Shown here one piece after another: positions 34,463 through 44,855 of a stretch of DNA of 64,000 bases; the stretch's first letter is position 1; every line of letters starts with the position of its first letter. The DNA comes from Triticum aestivum. Lineage: Eukaryota; Streptophyta; Magnoliopsida; Poales; Poaceae. Both the position numbers and the translations under genes were made by a program. The notes beneath the pieces were generated by a model. The model was not told the DNA's origin. It searched no databases and saw nothing but the letters and a program-made list of their open reading frames with translations. The stretch spans positions 138,358,979 to 138,422,978 of the forward strand of contig NC_057809.1 of NCBI RefSeq assembly GCF_018294505.1, in the 5' to 3' direction.

Positions 34463-34960
34463 TCTTTCGTCTTCAAAACTATCGGTATACCTTACTCGAA
34501 GCTATATTTTTATTCGTCACATGATATGTGTTTTGCTTGGAGCGTATTTTCAATTTTACTTGCTGTTTGAATAAAATCATTGGATCTGAAATATTAAATG
34601 AAAAGGAATCATCCCATGGCTAGTTAATTATTTGACTACCCAGTGTCCTTCACTATTATCTTTTGGAGTAGTTTGTCATTTACTCACGTGCTTCACATAT
34701 ATCCTATGAGTAAATGGTTGAGTAATTGAATATCATAAATCTGAATTTATATATGTTTCATATGCTTATACCATGGGGATTAATGACTTCACATAGAATA
34801 AGTATAGGTAGTGAACTTTTTGAAAGTTAGCAAACGTAGAATCGGTCACTTGAACAATTCATGAAAGAATATTGAAGGAAGAGAGATTTCACATATAAAT
34901 ATACTATCTTGGACATCTTTTGTAATTATGAGCACTCATTAAAATATGACATGCTAAAAG

Positions 34961-35626
34961 GTTTTACTTTGGTGTTGTCCTATGGTGCCCTCCGTGTCGC
35001 ACAAGCGTGAGGGACTCTCGATGTAGGGTGTTGCAATACGTTCATGATTCGCTTATAGTGGGTTGGTGAGTGACTGAAACACAAACCCGAGTAAGGGGGT
35101 TGTTGCGTGTGGGAAGAAAGAGGACTTGATGCTTTAATGCTATCGTTGGGTTTTACCTTAATGATCATTAGTAGTTGCAGATGCTTGCTAGAGTTCCAAT
35201 CATAAGTGCATATGATCCAAGTAGAGAAAGTATGTTAGCTTATGCCTCTCCCTCATATGAAACTACAATAGTGATTACCGGTCTTGTTAACAATTGCCTA
35301 GGACAATTCCGCACACCGATCCACCATTATTCCACACTTGCTATTTATAATATTTAGTAATATATTCTAACTTTATGATAATAGCACCTACTTTCATATT
35401 TTATCTCTCCGATATCATACAAAGTTATCCACTTCATACCCACAACGTAGTTTTATTCCTCATTTCTTATTGGAAGCAAATGGGTCTACGTAGAGTCGTA
35501 TCGGTGGCAGATAGGGCTTGAGAGAATATTGATCTTACCTTTAGATCCTTGTGGGTTCGACACTCCATATTATCACTTCCACCTTTGGAAATTGCTATGA
35601 TGATTCCCTGCACTTGGGGATTATCA
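34961..35626 (+). repeat. Plus-strand Athila element, truncated 3' LTR
   Basis: 666 bp equivalent to 31242-31911 of the 5' LTR. The join to internal sequence at 34957-34964 (AAAAGGTTTTAC) has a few bases common to both parents, a sign of illegitimate recombination. Confidence 0.85.
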
Positions 35627-35631
35627 GCCAC

Positions 35632-35836
35632 CTTTATGCAAAACTAGTTGCATGTCTGTCGATGGAACCGGTCTCATGAACGTGGTCATGTAAGGTTGGT
35701 CCGGGCCGCTTCATCCAACAATACTGCTGAATCAAAATAAGACATTGGTGGTAAGCAGTATGACGATCACCGCCCACAACTCTTTGTGTTCTACTCGTGC
35801 ATATCATCTACGCAATAGACCTGGCTTGGATGCCAC
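35632..35836 (-). other. Copia A leader, part 3, with decayed primer-binding site
   Basis: Leader next to the 5' LTR. On the minus strand the bases after the LTR are GTGGCATCCAAGCC, a decayed form of the TGGTATCAGAGC site that pairs with initiator tRNA-Met. Confidence 0.75.
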
Positions 35837-36613
35837 TGTTGGGAAACATATCATGCAATTTCAAAAAAAAAAATCCTACGCTCACGCAAGATCTATCTAG
35901 GAGATGCATAGCAATGAGAGGGGGAGAGTGTGTCCACGTACCCTCATATACCGAAAGCGGAAGCATTTGACAACGCGATTGATGTAGTCGAACTTGTTCT
36001 TGTTCCGACTGATCAAGCACTGAACGTATGACACCTTCGAGTTCTGCACACATTCAGCTCGATGACGTCCCTCGAACTCTTGATCCAGCAGAGTGTCGAG
36101 GGAGAGTCTCATCAGCACGATGGTGTGGTGACGGTGATGGTGAAGTGATCTGCGCAGGGCTTCGCCTAAGCACTACGATAATATGACTGGAGGCGTAAAC
36201 TATGGAGGGGGCACGCCACGCAGCTAACAATCGTTGTTATGTGTTCTAGTGGTGCGCCCCCATATATATAGGTTGGAAGGGAGGAGAGGCAGCCAAGGGG
36301 GGCCCCAATTTGGAGGAACCCTACTTGGGCGCCTCCCAATTCGGCCTCCCCCTTCCATATCCATCCGGAGGGGAAGGGAAGGAGGAGGGAGGATGGAAGG
36401 AAGAGGGAGGCCGAATCCCTCCCCTTCCTTTCTCCCTTCTCCTCTTTCCTTCCCCCTTATTTCGGCCTACATGGGGCGCACCAGCCCCTTAGGGGTTGGT
36501 CTGTCCCCCTCTTGGCCCATTAAGGCCCATGTAGTTGCCGCGGGGATGCCCGGAACCCCTTCCGGTGACCCGATATGCACCCGGTACCCCCGGAACAATT
36601 CCGGTGTCCGAAT
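35837..36613 (-). repeat. Copia A 5' LTR, truncated
   Basis: 777 bp starting TGTTGGGAAA (plus strand), the terminal part of the LTR. It is cut at 36613 by the start of Copia E. It is similar to 1338-2090 at the outer end but clearly different around the promoter (36230-36500). Confidence 0.82.
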
Positions 36614-38147
36614 TGTTGGAAATATGAGAGGCAATAATAAAATGGTTATTATTATATTTCCTTGTTCATGATAATTGTCTATTGTTCATGCTATAATTGT
36701 ATTAACCGGAAACCGTAATACATGTGTGAATACATAGACCACAACATGTCCCTAGTAAGACTCTAGTTGACTAGCTCGTTGATCAATAGATGGTTTTGGT
36801 TTCCTAACCATGGACATCGGATGTCGTTGATAACGGGATCACATCATTAGGAGAATGATGTGATGGACAAGACCCAATCCTAAGCATAGCACAAGATCGT
36901 GTAGTTCGTTCGCTAGAGCTTTTCTAATGTCAAGTATCATTTCCTCAGACCATAAGATTGTGCAACTCCCGGATACCGTAGGAATGCTTTGGGTGTACCA
37001 AACGTCACAACGTAACTGGGTGGCTATAAAGATGCACTACAGGTATCTCCGAAAGTGTCTGTTGAGTTGGCATGAATCGAGATTGGGATTTGTCACTCCG
37101 TATGACGGAGAGGTATCTCTGGGCCCAGTCGGTAATGCATCATCATAATGAACTCAATGTGACTAAGGAGTTGGTCACAGGATCATGCGTTACGGAACGA
37201 GTAAAGAGACTTGCCGGTAACGAGATTGAACGAGGTATGGGGATACCACGATCGAATCTCGGGCAAGTAACATACCGATGGACAAAGGGAATTGTATACG
37301 AGATTGATTGAATCCCCGACATCGTGGTTCATCCGATGAGATCATCGTGGAACATGTGGGAGCCAATATGGGTATCTAGATCTCGCTATTGGTTATTGGC
37401 CTGAGAGGTGTCTCGGTCATGTCTGCATGGTTCCCGAACCCGTAGGGTCTACACACTTAAGGTTCGGTGACGCTAGAGTTGTTATGGGAAATAGTATGTG
37501 GTTACCGAAGGTTGTTCGGAGTCCTGGATGAGATCCTGGACGTGACGAGGAGTTTCGGAATGGTCCGGAGGTAAAGATTGATATATTGGACGAAGGGTAT
37601 TGGAGTTTGGAAGTGTTCCGGAGGTACCAGGCTATGGCCAGCATGACCAAAAGGTGTTTCATGGGCCCCGGCAAGTGTTGCAGGCGCCTCCCCCTCTCCC
37701 CTCCCCCCTATATATAGTGAGGGGGTGGGAGGGCAGCCACACCCTTTCCCTGGCGCAGCCCTTCCCCTCTCCAACTCCTCCTCCTCTTCCGTAGTGCTTG
37801 GCGAAGCCCTGCCGGAGAACCACGAGCTCCTCCATCACCACGCCGTCGTGCTGCTGGAGTTCTCCCTCAACTTCTCCTCTCCCCTTGCTAGACCAAGAAG
37901 GAGGAGACGTCCCCGGGCTGTACGTGTGTTGAATGCGGGGGCACCGTCCGTTCGCTGCTAGATCGGATCTTCCACGATTTGAATCGCCGCGAGTACGACT
38001 CCATCAACCGCGTTCTTGTAACGCTTCCGCTTAGCGATCTTCAAGGGCATGAAGATGCACTCCCTCTCTCTCTTGTTGCTAGCATCTCCTATATTGATCT
38101 TGGTGACACGTAGGAATTTTTTTGAATAATTACTACGATCCCCAACA
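36614..38147 (+). repeat. Copia E 5' LTR
   Basis: 1534 bp, ends TGTTGGAAATATG and CCCCAACA. The bases CCCT normally following AATATG in this family are missing near 36627. The promoter lies near 37708. Confidence 0.88.
37708..37716 (+). promoter_or_regulatory. TATA box of the Copia E LTR
   Basis: CTATATATA after a C-rich stretch, about 1095 bp into the LTR, at the usual place for BARE/WIS promoters. Prediction from sequence and position. Confidence 0.55.
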
Positions 38148-38148
38148 G

Positions 38149-38160
38149 TGGTATCACAGC
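38149..38160 (+). other. Copia E primer-binding site
   Basis: TGGTATCACAGC, one mismatch from TGGTATCAGAGC, the complement of the initiator tRNA-Met 3' end, directly after the LTR. Confidence 0.8.
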
Positions 38161-38508
38161 TAGATCTATGCGTAGATTCTATGCACGAGTAGAACACAAG
38201 TAGTTGTGGGCGATGATTTGTTCAATTTGCTTACCGTTACTAGTCTTATCTTGATACAGCAGCATTGTGGGATGAAGCGGCCCGGAACGACCTTACACGT
38301 ACGCTTACGTGAGACTGGTTCCACCGACAGACATGCACTTGATGCATAAGGTGGCTAGCGGGTGTCTATCTCTCCCACTTTAGTCGGATCGGATTCGATG
38401 AAGAGGGTCCTTATGAAGGGTAAATAGCAATTGTCATATCACCGTTGTGGCTTTTGTGTAGGTAAGAAACGTTCTTGCTAGAAACCCATAGCAGCCACAT
38501 AAAACATG

Positions 38509-39927
38509 TGATAACCCACAAGTATAGGGGATCGCAACAATTTTTGTGGGTAGAGTATTCAACCCAAATTTATTGATTCGACACAAGGGGGGCCAAAGAA
38601 TATTCTCAAGTATTAGCAGCTGAGTTGTCAATTCAACCACACCTGGGAACTTAATATCTGCAGCAAAGTGTTTAGTAGCAAAGTAATATGATAGTAATGG
38701 TAACGGCAGTAAAAGGTAACGATAGCAAAAGTAATATTTTTGGTGTTTTATAGTGATGATAACAATAGAAACGGAAAAGTAAATAAGCGAAGAATAATAT
38801 ATGGAAAGCTCATAGGCAATGGATCGGGGATGGAGAATTATGCCAGATGTGGTTCATCATGTAACAGTCATAACCTAGGGTGACACAGAACTAGCTCCAG
38901 TTCATCAATGTAATGTAGGCATGTATTCCGAATATAGTCATACGTGCTTGTGGAAAAGAACTTGCATGACATCTTTTGTCCTACCCTCCCGTGGCAGCGG
39001 GGTCCTATTGGAAACTAAGGTATATTAAGGCCTCCTTTTAATAGAGTACGAGAACAAAGCATTAACACATAGTGAATACATGAACTCCTCAAACTACGGT
39101 CATCACCGGTAAGTATCCTGATTATTGTCATTTCGGGGTTAATGGATCATAACACATAATAGGTGACTATAGACTTGCAAGATAGGATCAAGAACTCTCA
39201 TATATTAATGAAAACATAATAGGTTCAGATCTGAAATCATGGCACTCGGGCCCTAGTGACAAGCATTAAGCATAGCAAAGTCATAGCAACATCAATCTCA
39301 GAACATAGTGGATACTAGGGATCAAACCCTAACAAAACTAACTCGATTACACGATAAATCTCATCCAACCCATCACCGTCCAGCAAGCCTACGATGGAAT
39401 TACTCATGCACAGCGATGAGCATCCTAAAATTGGTGATGGAGGATGGTTGATGATGATGATGGCGACGGATTCCCGTCTCCGGAGCCCCGAACGGACTCC
39501 AGATCAGCCTTCCCGAGAGAGTTTAGGGCTTGGCGGCAGCTCCGTATCGTAAACCATGATAAATCCTTCTCCCTTGTTTTTTCTCCCCGAAAGTGAATAT
39601 ATGGAGTCAGGGTTGAGGTCGGTGGAGCGTCAGGGGGCCCACGAGACAGGGGGCGCACCCAGGGGGTAGGGCGCGCCCCCCACCCTCGTGGATAGGTGGA
39701 GGCCCCCCTGACGTGGATCTTCCTACCAATATTTTTTATACATTCCAAAATTATTCTCCATTGATTTTCAGGTCATTCGAGAACTTTTATTTTTGCACAA
39801 AAATAACACCATGGCAATTCTGCTGAAAACAGCGTCAGTCCGGGTTAGTTCCGTTCAAATCATGCAAGTTAGAGTCCAAAACAAGGGCAAAAGTGTTCCG
39901 TAAAGTAGATACGATGGAGACGTATCA
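38509..39927 (-). repeat. C1 3' LTR
   Basis: 1419 bp with minus-strand ends TGATACGTCTCC (39927) and TGGGTTATCA (38509). The target-side base group left of it is ACATG (38504-38508). It is nearly the same as the C2 LTR at 43426-44841. Confidence 0.88.
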
Positions 39928-39941
39928 ACTCCCCCAAGCTT
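39928..39941 (-). other. C1 polypurine tract
   Basis: AAGCTTGGGGGAGT on the minus strand next to the LTR. The same 14 bases occur again at 41936-41949, right after gag. Confidence 0.82.
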
Positions 39942-41935
39942 AAACCTTTGCTTGTGCTCAAGCAATTCAGTTGATAAACTTAAAGTGATAAAGAAAAACT
40001 TTTACAAACTCTGTTTGCTCTTCTTGTTGTAAATATGTAAAGCCAACATTCAAGTTTTCAGCAAAGATACTAAACTAACCATATTCACAATAACGCTTAG
40101 GTCTCATGTTTACTCATATCAATGGCATAATCAACTAGCGAGCAATAATAATAAATCTCGGATGACAACACTTTCTCAAAACAATCATAATATGATATGA
40201 CAAGATGGTATCTCGCTAGCCCTTTCTGAGACCGCAAAACATAAATGCAGAGCACCTTTAAAGATCAAGGACTGACTGGACATTGTAATTCATGGTAAAA
40301 GAGATCCAGTCAAGTCATACTCAATGTAAACTAACAGTAATGAATGCAAATGACAGTGGTGCTCTCCAACTGGTGCTTTTTAATAAGAGGATGATGATTC
40401 AACATAAAAGTAAATAGATAGGCCCTTCGCAGAGGGAAGCAAGGATTTGTAGAGGTGCCAGAGCTTGGTTTTTAAAATAGAGATGAATAATATTTTGAGC
40501 GGTATACTTTCATTGTCAACATAACAACCAAGATATGGCGATATCTTCCATGCTACACACATTATAGGCAGTCCCCAAACAGAATGGTAAAGTTTATACT
40601 CCGCCTCCACCAACAAGCATCAATCCATGGCTTGCTCGAAACAACGAGTGCCTCCAACTAACAAGAGTCCTAGGGGAGTTTTGTTTGCAGTTATTTTGAT
40701 TTGATTTGCATAAAGCATGGGACTGGGCATCCCGGTGACCAGCCATTTTCTCGTGAGTGAGGAGCGGAGTCCACTCCTCTTGAGAATAACCCGCCTAACA
40801 TGGAAGATACGGACATCCCTAGTTGATAAATGAGCTGCTCGAGCATACAAAACAGAATGTTTATTTGAAGGTTTAGAGTTTGACACATACAAATTAACTT
40901 GGAACGGCAGGTAGATACTGTATATAGGTAGGTACGGTGGACTCATATGGAACAACTTTGGGGTTTATGGAATTGGATGCACACGTAGTATTCCCTCTTA
41001 GTACAAGTGAAGGCTAGCAAAAGACTGGGAAGCGACCAGCTAGAGAGCGACAATAGTCATGAACATGCATTAAAATTAATCAACACCGAATGCAAGCATG
41101 AGTAGGATATAATGCACCATGAACATAAATATCGTATAGGCTATGTTGATTTTGTTTCAACTACATGCGTGAACATGTGCCAAGTCAAGCCACACGAATC
41201 GTTCAAAAGAGGATACCACCCTATCATACCACATCACAACCATTTTAATAGCATGTTGGCACACAAGGTAAACCATTATAAGCTCCTAGCAAATTAAGCA
41301 TGGCATAAGCAACTATAATCTCTAATTGTCATTGCAAACATGGTTATTCATAATAGGCTGAATCAGGAACGATGAACTAATCATATTTACATAAACAAGA
41401 GAGGTCGAGTTCATACCAGCTTTTCTCATCTCAATAAGTTCATCATATAATCATCATTATTGCCTTTCAGTTGCACGACCGAATAGTGTGGATAATAATA
41501 ACAGTGTGTGTGCATTGGACTAAGCTGGAATATGCAAGCATTCAATTCAAGAGAGAAGACAAGGTAATATGGGCTCTTTGTTAGATCAACAATAATGCAT
41601 ATGAGAGCCACTTTAACATTTTCATTATGATCTTCTCCTCTCGACCCCCAAAGGAAAGAAAAGAAATAAAACTATTTACACGGGAAAGCTCCCAACAAGC
41701 AAAACAAGAATGAGAAATCTTTTTGGGTTTTCTTTTTAATTACTACTACAAGCATGGAAAGTAAACTAATTAAAAGTTACAACTTTTTTTTGTTTTTCTT
41801 AAGGTTTATTAAACACACAAGAAGAAAGCATAAAAAGGAAAATAAACTAGCATGGATGATACAATGAAAAAGTATGAGCACCGACAACTAGCAATGAGTG
41901 TGTGAACATGAATGTAATGTCGGTGAGAAATACGT
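39942..41935 (-). other. C1 non-coding region between gag and 3' LTR
   Basis: About 2 kb where pol would be in an autonomous element; no pol domain is visible. It is colinear with 44856-46852 in C2. Minus-strand open frames of 78 codons (40380-40616; C2 copy 45294-45530) end in YFYVESSSSY and are about 85% identical. Because the DNA is at least as similar, this is not evidence of coding. It contains the conserved 16-nt block at 40925-40940. Confidence 0.6.
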
Positions 41936-41970
41936 ACTCCCCCAAGCTTAGGCTTTTGGCCTAAGTTGGT

Positions 41971-42996
41971 CTATGGCCACGGCTGGCCTGGTGGATATCC
42001 AAAGTAATAGTTGGGGTCGTACTGAGATGCAGCAGCTATTGCCTCATGAGCTGCTGCTTGGAGATAGGCCGTCTCCATCCTCCTCTTATACTCGTCTGCC
42101 TCCTCCCTGGTTATAACATATCTCCCTTTTGCCTGAGAGTCAAAGAAAGCAGGAGCAGGGAGAGTGACATGATAGGTGCGTTGTCTGTCAAAGATTAGTC
42201 AGTACTGGAGGGAATAATCGTTCCTCTCAACAAACTGATGACGAACCATGGCCTCATAATCTAAATAAACAGGAGGCAACTAAATATCATACCCACGTAT
42301 GGGTATATCAAGAAAATTAGCTAGACGAGTTGCATAAATTCCACCGAAGAAATATCCATGAATACGATTATTATGCAACCTACATGCAACGATAGCCCCT
42401 AAGTTGTATTGTTTATCTCCTAAAACAACGCTTCTGAGAACGCTAAGATCAGACACACACATGTGACATGCTTCATCTTTACCATTAATGCATCTACCTA
42501 TGAAGAGAGCAAAATAATGTATAGCAGGAAAATGAATGCTCCCTATGGTAGCTTGTGTTATATCTCTAGATTCTCCCACAATTATACTAGCAAGAAAATC
42601 TCTAAATTCAGATTTGCGAGGTTCATTAGGACCACCCCATTATGGAAGTTTGCAAGCAGTGTTAAAATTCTCTAGGTCCATAGTATAAGAATTTTCATAA
42701 AGATCAAACATGACATTTTCAGATTTGCGTGATGATGAAAATTCAAACCTTCTCACAAAGGAATCAGTGAGATAGTGGTACTGGCGGCACTTATCTGCCT
42801 CGATACTCTCAAGATCAGCATTACACACATATGCATCAAATTCTTCCTTGATTCCTGCTCGATCCATAAAGTCCTCTAAAGGCCATTCACAAGCCCGCAC
42901 TTGAGCTTCCCTCGGTGGTTCTTCATCGGCATCGCGTATTGCGAGCCTGGGTCCTTGCTTCCTTGAAGGACCACCTTGGTACATTTTCCTAAACAT
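41971..42996 (-). pseudogene. C1 gag-like gene (ATHILA ORF-1 type) with stops
   Basis: 342-codon minus-strand frame from an ATG at 42996 (MFRKMYQGG) to TAG at 41971. In-frame stops interrupt it after ACKLP (near 42637), after IPIRGYDI (near 42277) and near 42200. Conserved parts shared with C2 are VRACEWPLEDF, VGESRDITQA, SIHFPAIHYFALFIGRCI, GAIVACRL.NNR, FFGGIYATRLANFLDIPIRGY and the C-terminal QYDPNYYFGYPPGQPWP. The FGGI..RLA region resembles the ATHILA ORF-1/gag family (inference from memory). Athila gag would form the particle and bind RNA. No zinc knuckle is visible. The gene is non-functional as read. Confidence 0.65.
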
Positions 42997-43425
42997 ATTT
43001 CTTTCTCTAAAAAATTTCTGAAATTTTAGTAAGTTCAAAATGAAAGTGAACCAAGCTCAATAAAATTGATAGCAACTACTCCTACAAGTGCCTAGAGGCA
43101 ATATCATGCATCAAAACTACTTTTCACCACATAAATTTGACATGCAAGCTCAAGAACAGGGTCACCTAAGCAGCAAAAATATGCAATGAATAAAGCACTA
43201 GAACAAAAAATATTTGGACCATTGGAGGAGTCACATACCAAGGAACAATCCCCCAAAGTAGTTTTGTGAGAGGTGCTTTGAGCAAGGAGATCAAAAATGG
43301 CAGCAAAATAAGCTTGGACTCGGGTTTGAGCTGGTTAGTGGTATTTGTGGGAGGAAGAAGGAGTGTGTGGTAGTTGGAATAAGTGGAGGGGAGCCACCGT
43401 GGGCCCACGAGGCAGGGGCGCGCCC
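42997..43425 (-). other. C1 leader-like region, truncated
   Basis: Non-coding DNA upstream of the C1 gag. It ends in GGGCCCACGAGGCAGGGGCG-like sequence resembling an LTR-internal motif (compare 39637-39660), directly followed by the C2 LTR. The expected primer-binding site and LTR junction are absent. Confidence 0.5.
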
Positions 43426-44841
43426 TGATAACCCACAAGTATAGGGGATCGCAACAGTTTTCGAGGGTAGAGTACTCAACCCAAATTTATTGATTCAACA
43501 CAAGGGGAGCCGAAGAATATTCTCAATTATTAGCAGCTGAGTTGTCAATTCAACCACACCTGGAAACTTAATATCTGCAGCAAAGTATTTAGTAGTAAAG
43601 TAATATGATAGTAGTGGTAACGGTAGCAAAAGGTAATGATAACAAAAGTAATGTTTTTGGTATTTTGTAGTGATTGTAACAATAGCAACGGAAGAGTAAA
43701 TAAGCGGAGAACAATATATGGAAAGCTCGTAGGCAATGGATCGGTGATAGAGAATTATGTCAGATGCGGTTCATCATGTAACAGTCATAACCTAGGGTGA
43801 CACAGAACTAGCTCCAATTCATCAATGTAATGTAGGCATGTATTCCGAATATAGTCATATGTGCTTATGGAAAAGAACTTGCATGACATCTTTTGTCCTA
43901 CCCTCCCGTGGCAGTGGGGTCCTAGCGGAAACTAAGGGATATTAAGGCCTCCTTTTAATAGAGTACCGGACCAAAGCATTAACACATAGTGAATACATGA
44001 ACTCCTCAAACTACGGTCATCACCGGGAGTGGTCCCGATTATTGTCACTTCGGGGTTGTTGGATCGTAACACATAGTAGGTGACTATAGACTTGCAAGAT
44101 AGGATCATGAACTCACATATATTCATGAAAACATCATAGGTTCAGATCTGAAATCATGGCACTAGGGCCCCAGTGACAAGCATTAAGCATAGCAAAGTCA
44201 TAGCAACATCAATCTCAGAACATAGTAGATACTAGGGATCAAACCCTAACAAAACTAACTTGATTACATGATAAATCTCATCCAACCCATCACCGTCCAG
44301 CAAGCCTACGATGGAATTACTCACGCACGGCGGTGAGCATCATGAAATTGGTGATGGAGGATGGTTGATGATGATGGCGATGGATTCCCCTCTCCGGAGA
44401 CCCGAACGGACTGTAGATCAGCCCTCCCGAGAGGTTTTAGGGCTTGGCGGCGGCTCCGTATCGTAAAACGCAATGAATCCTTCTCCTTGATATTTTTCTC
44501 TCCGAACACGAATATGTAGAGTTGGAGTTGAGGTCGGAGGATCTCCAGGGGGCCCGCGAGGTAGGGAGCGCACCCAGGGGGGCATGCGCGGCCCCACCCT
44601 CATGGCTAGGGTGTGGGACCCCTGGTCTTGATCTTTTGCCAGTATTTTTTGTTATTTCCAAAAATACGCTCCATGGAGTTTTAGGTCATTCCGAGAACTT
44701 TTGTTTCTGCACATAAATAACACCATGGCAATTCTGCTGAAAACAGCGTCAGTCCGGGTTAGTTCCATTCAAATCATGCAAGTTAGAGTCCAAAACAAGG
44801 GCAAAAGTGTTCCGAAAAGTAGATACGACGGAGACGTATCA
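43426..44841 (-). repeat. C2 3' LTR
   Basis: 1416 bp, ends as in C1. Small differences from the C1 LTR are scattered throughout. Confidence 0.88.
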
Positions 44842-44855
44842 ACTCCCCCAAGCTT
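44842..44855 (-). other. C2 polypurine tract
   Basis: AAGCTTGGGGGAGT on the minus strand, repeated at 46853-46866 after gag. Confidence 0.82.

Larger units (their letters stand above)
30354..35626 (+). mobile_element. Athila-type non-autonomous element, plus strand, deleted 3' part
   Basis: 5273 bp with perfect duplication GCCAC (30349-30353 and 35627-35631). The complete 5' LTR is 30354-31911. It is followed by the tRNA-Asp-type primer site, an internal region colinear with element 1 (about 7620-10527, inverted), and a 3' LTR that lacks its first ~890 bp (34961-35626). The internal deletion removed the polypurine tract and the start of the 3' LTR. There is no pol. A SINE inserted at 33845. 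It is the same family as element 1, with LTR end GGGGATTATCA. Confidence 0.9.
1338..36613 (-). mobile_element. Copia A: Angela/WIS/BARE1-type LTR retrotransposon, split by nested insertions
   Basis: This is one minus-strand Copia element whose pieces rejoin when target-site duplications are removed. The pieces are 1338-4185 (3' LTR, polypurine tract, RNase H and RT), 24239-27245 (integrase, protease, gag, leader), 30000-30353 (leader) and 35632-36613 (leader and truncated 5' LTR). The order is typical of Copia, with integrase before RT. Together about 7.2 kb remain of an element normally near 8.5-9 kb. The far end of its 5' LTR was lost at the junction with Copia E (36614). It is the oldest readable layer of the nest. 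Coding parts are full of stops and it cannot be autonomous. The family name is from memory; the Copia class is certain from gene order and LTR ends. Confidence 0.85.
36614..38508 (+). mobile_element. Copia E: 5' LTR and leader of a plus-strand Angela/WIS-type element
   Basis: LTR 36614-38147, primer site and about 350 bp of leader, then cut at 38508 by Athila C1. No coding part remains in the window. It inserted head to head against the Copia A LTR. Its LTR belongs to the subfamily beginning TGTTGGAAATATG, different from Copia A and B, whose LTRs begin with an AAGGAAATATG-type start. Confidence 0.85.
38509..43425 (-). mobile_element. Athila-type element C1, non-autonomous, 5' end missing
   Basis: Minus-strand element with 3' LTR 38509-39927, polypurine tract, about 2 kb of non-coding DNA, a second polypurine tract and a gag-like gene at 41971-42996. 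The right end (43160-43425) is leader-like, and no tRNA-Asp primer site is visible before the LTR of C2 begins. No pol is present. The LTR start TGATACGTCTCCATCG and the gag type place it in the Athila lineage (inference), as a family separate from elements 1 and 2. Confidence 0.8.

Noticed and set aside
40380..40616. 78-codon frame conserved in C1 and C2 (45294-45530)
   Set aside because: Protein identity (about 85%) is no higher than expected from the DNA identity, and there is no start context or domain; kept only as part of the non-coding region.
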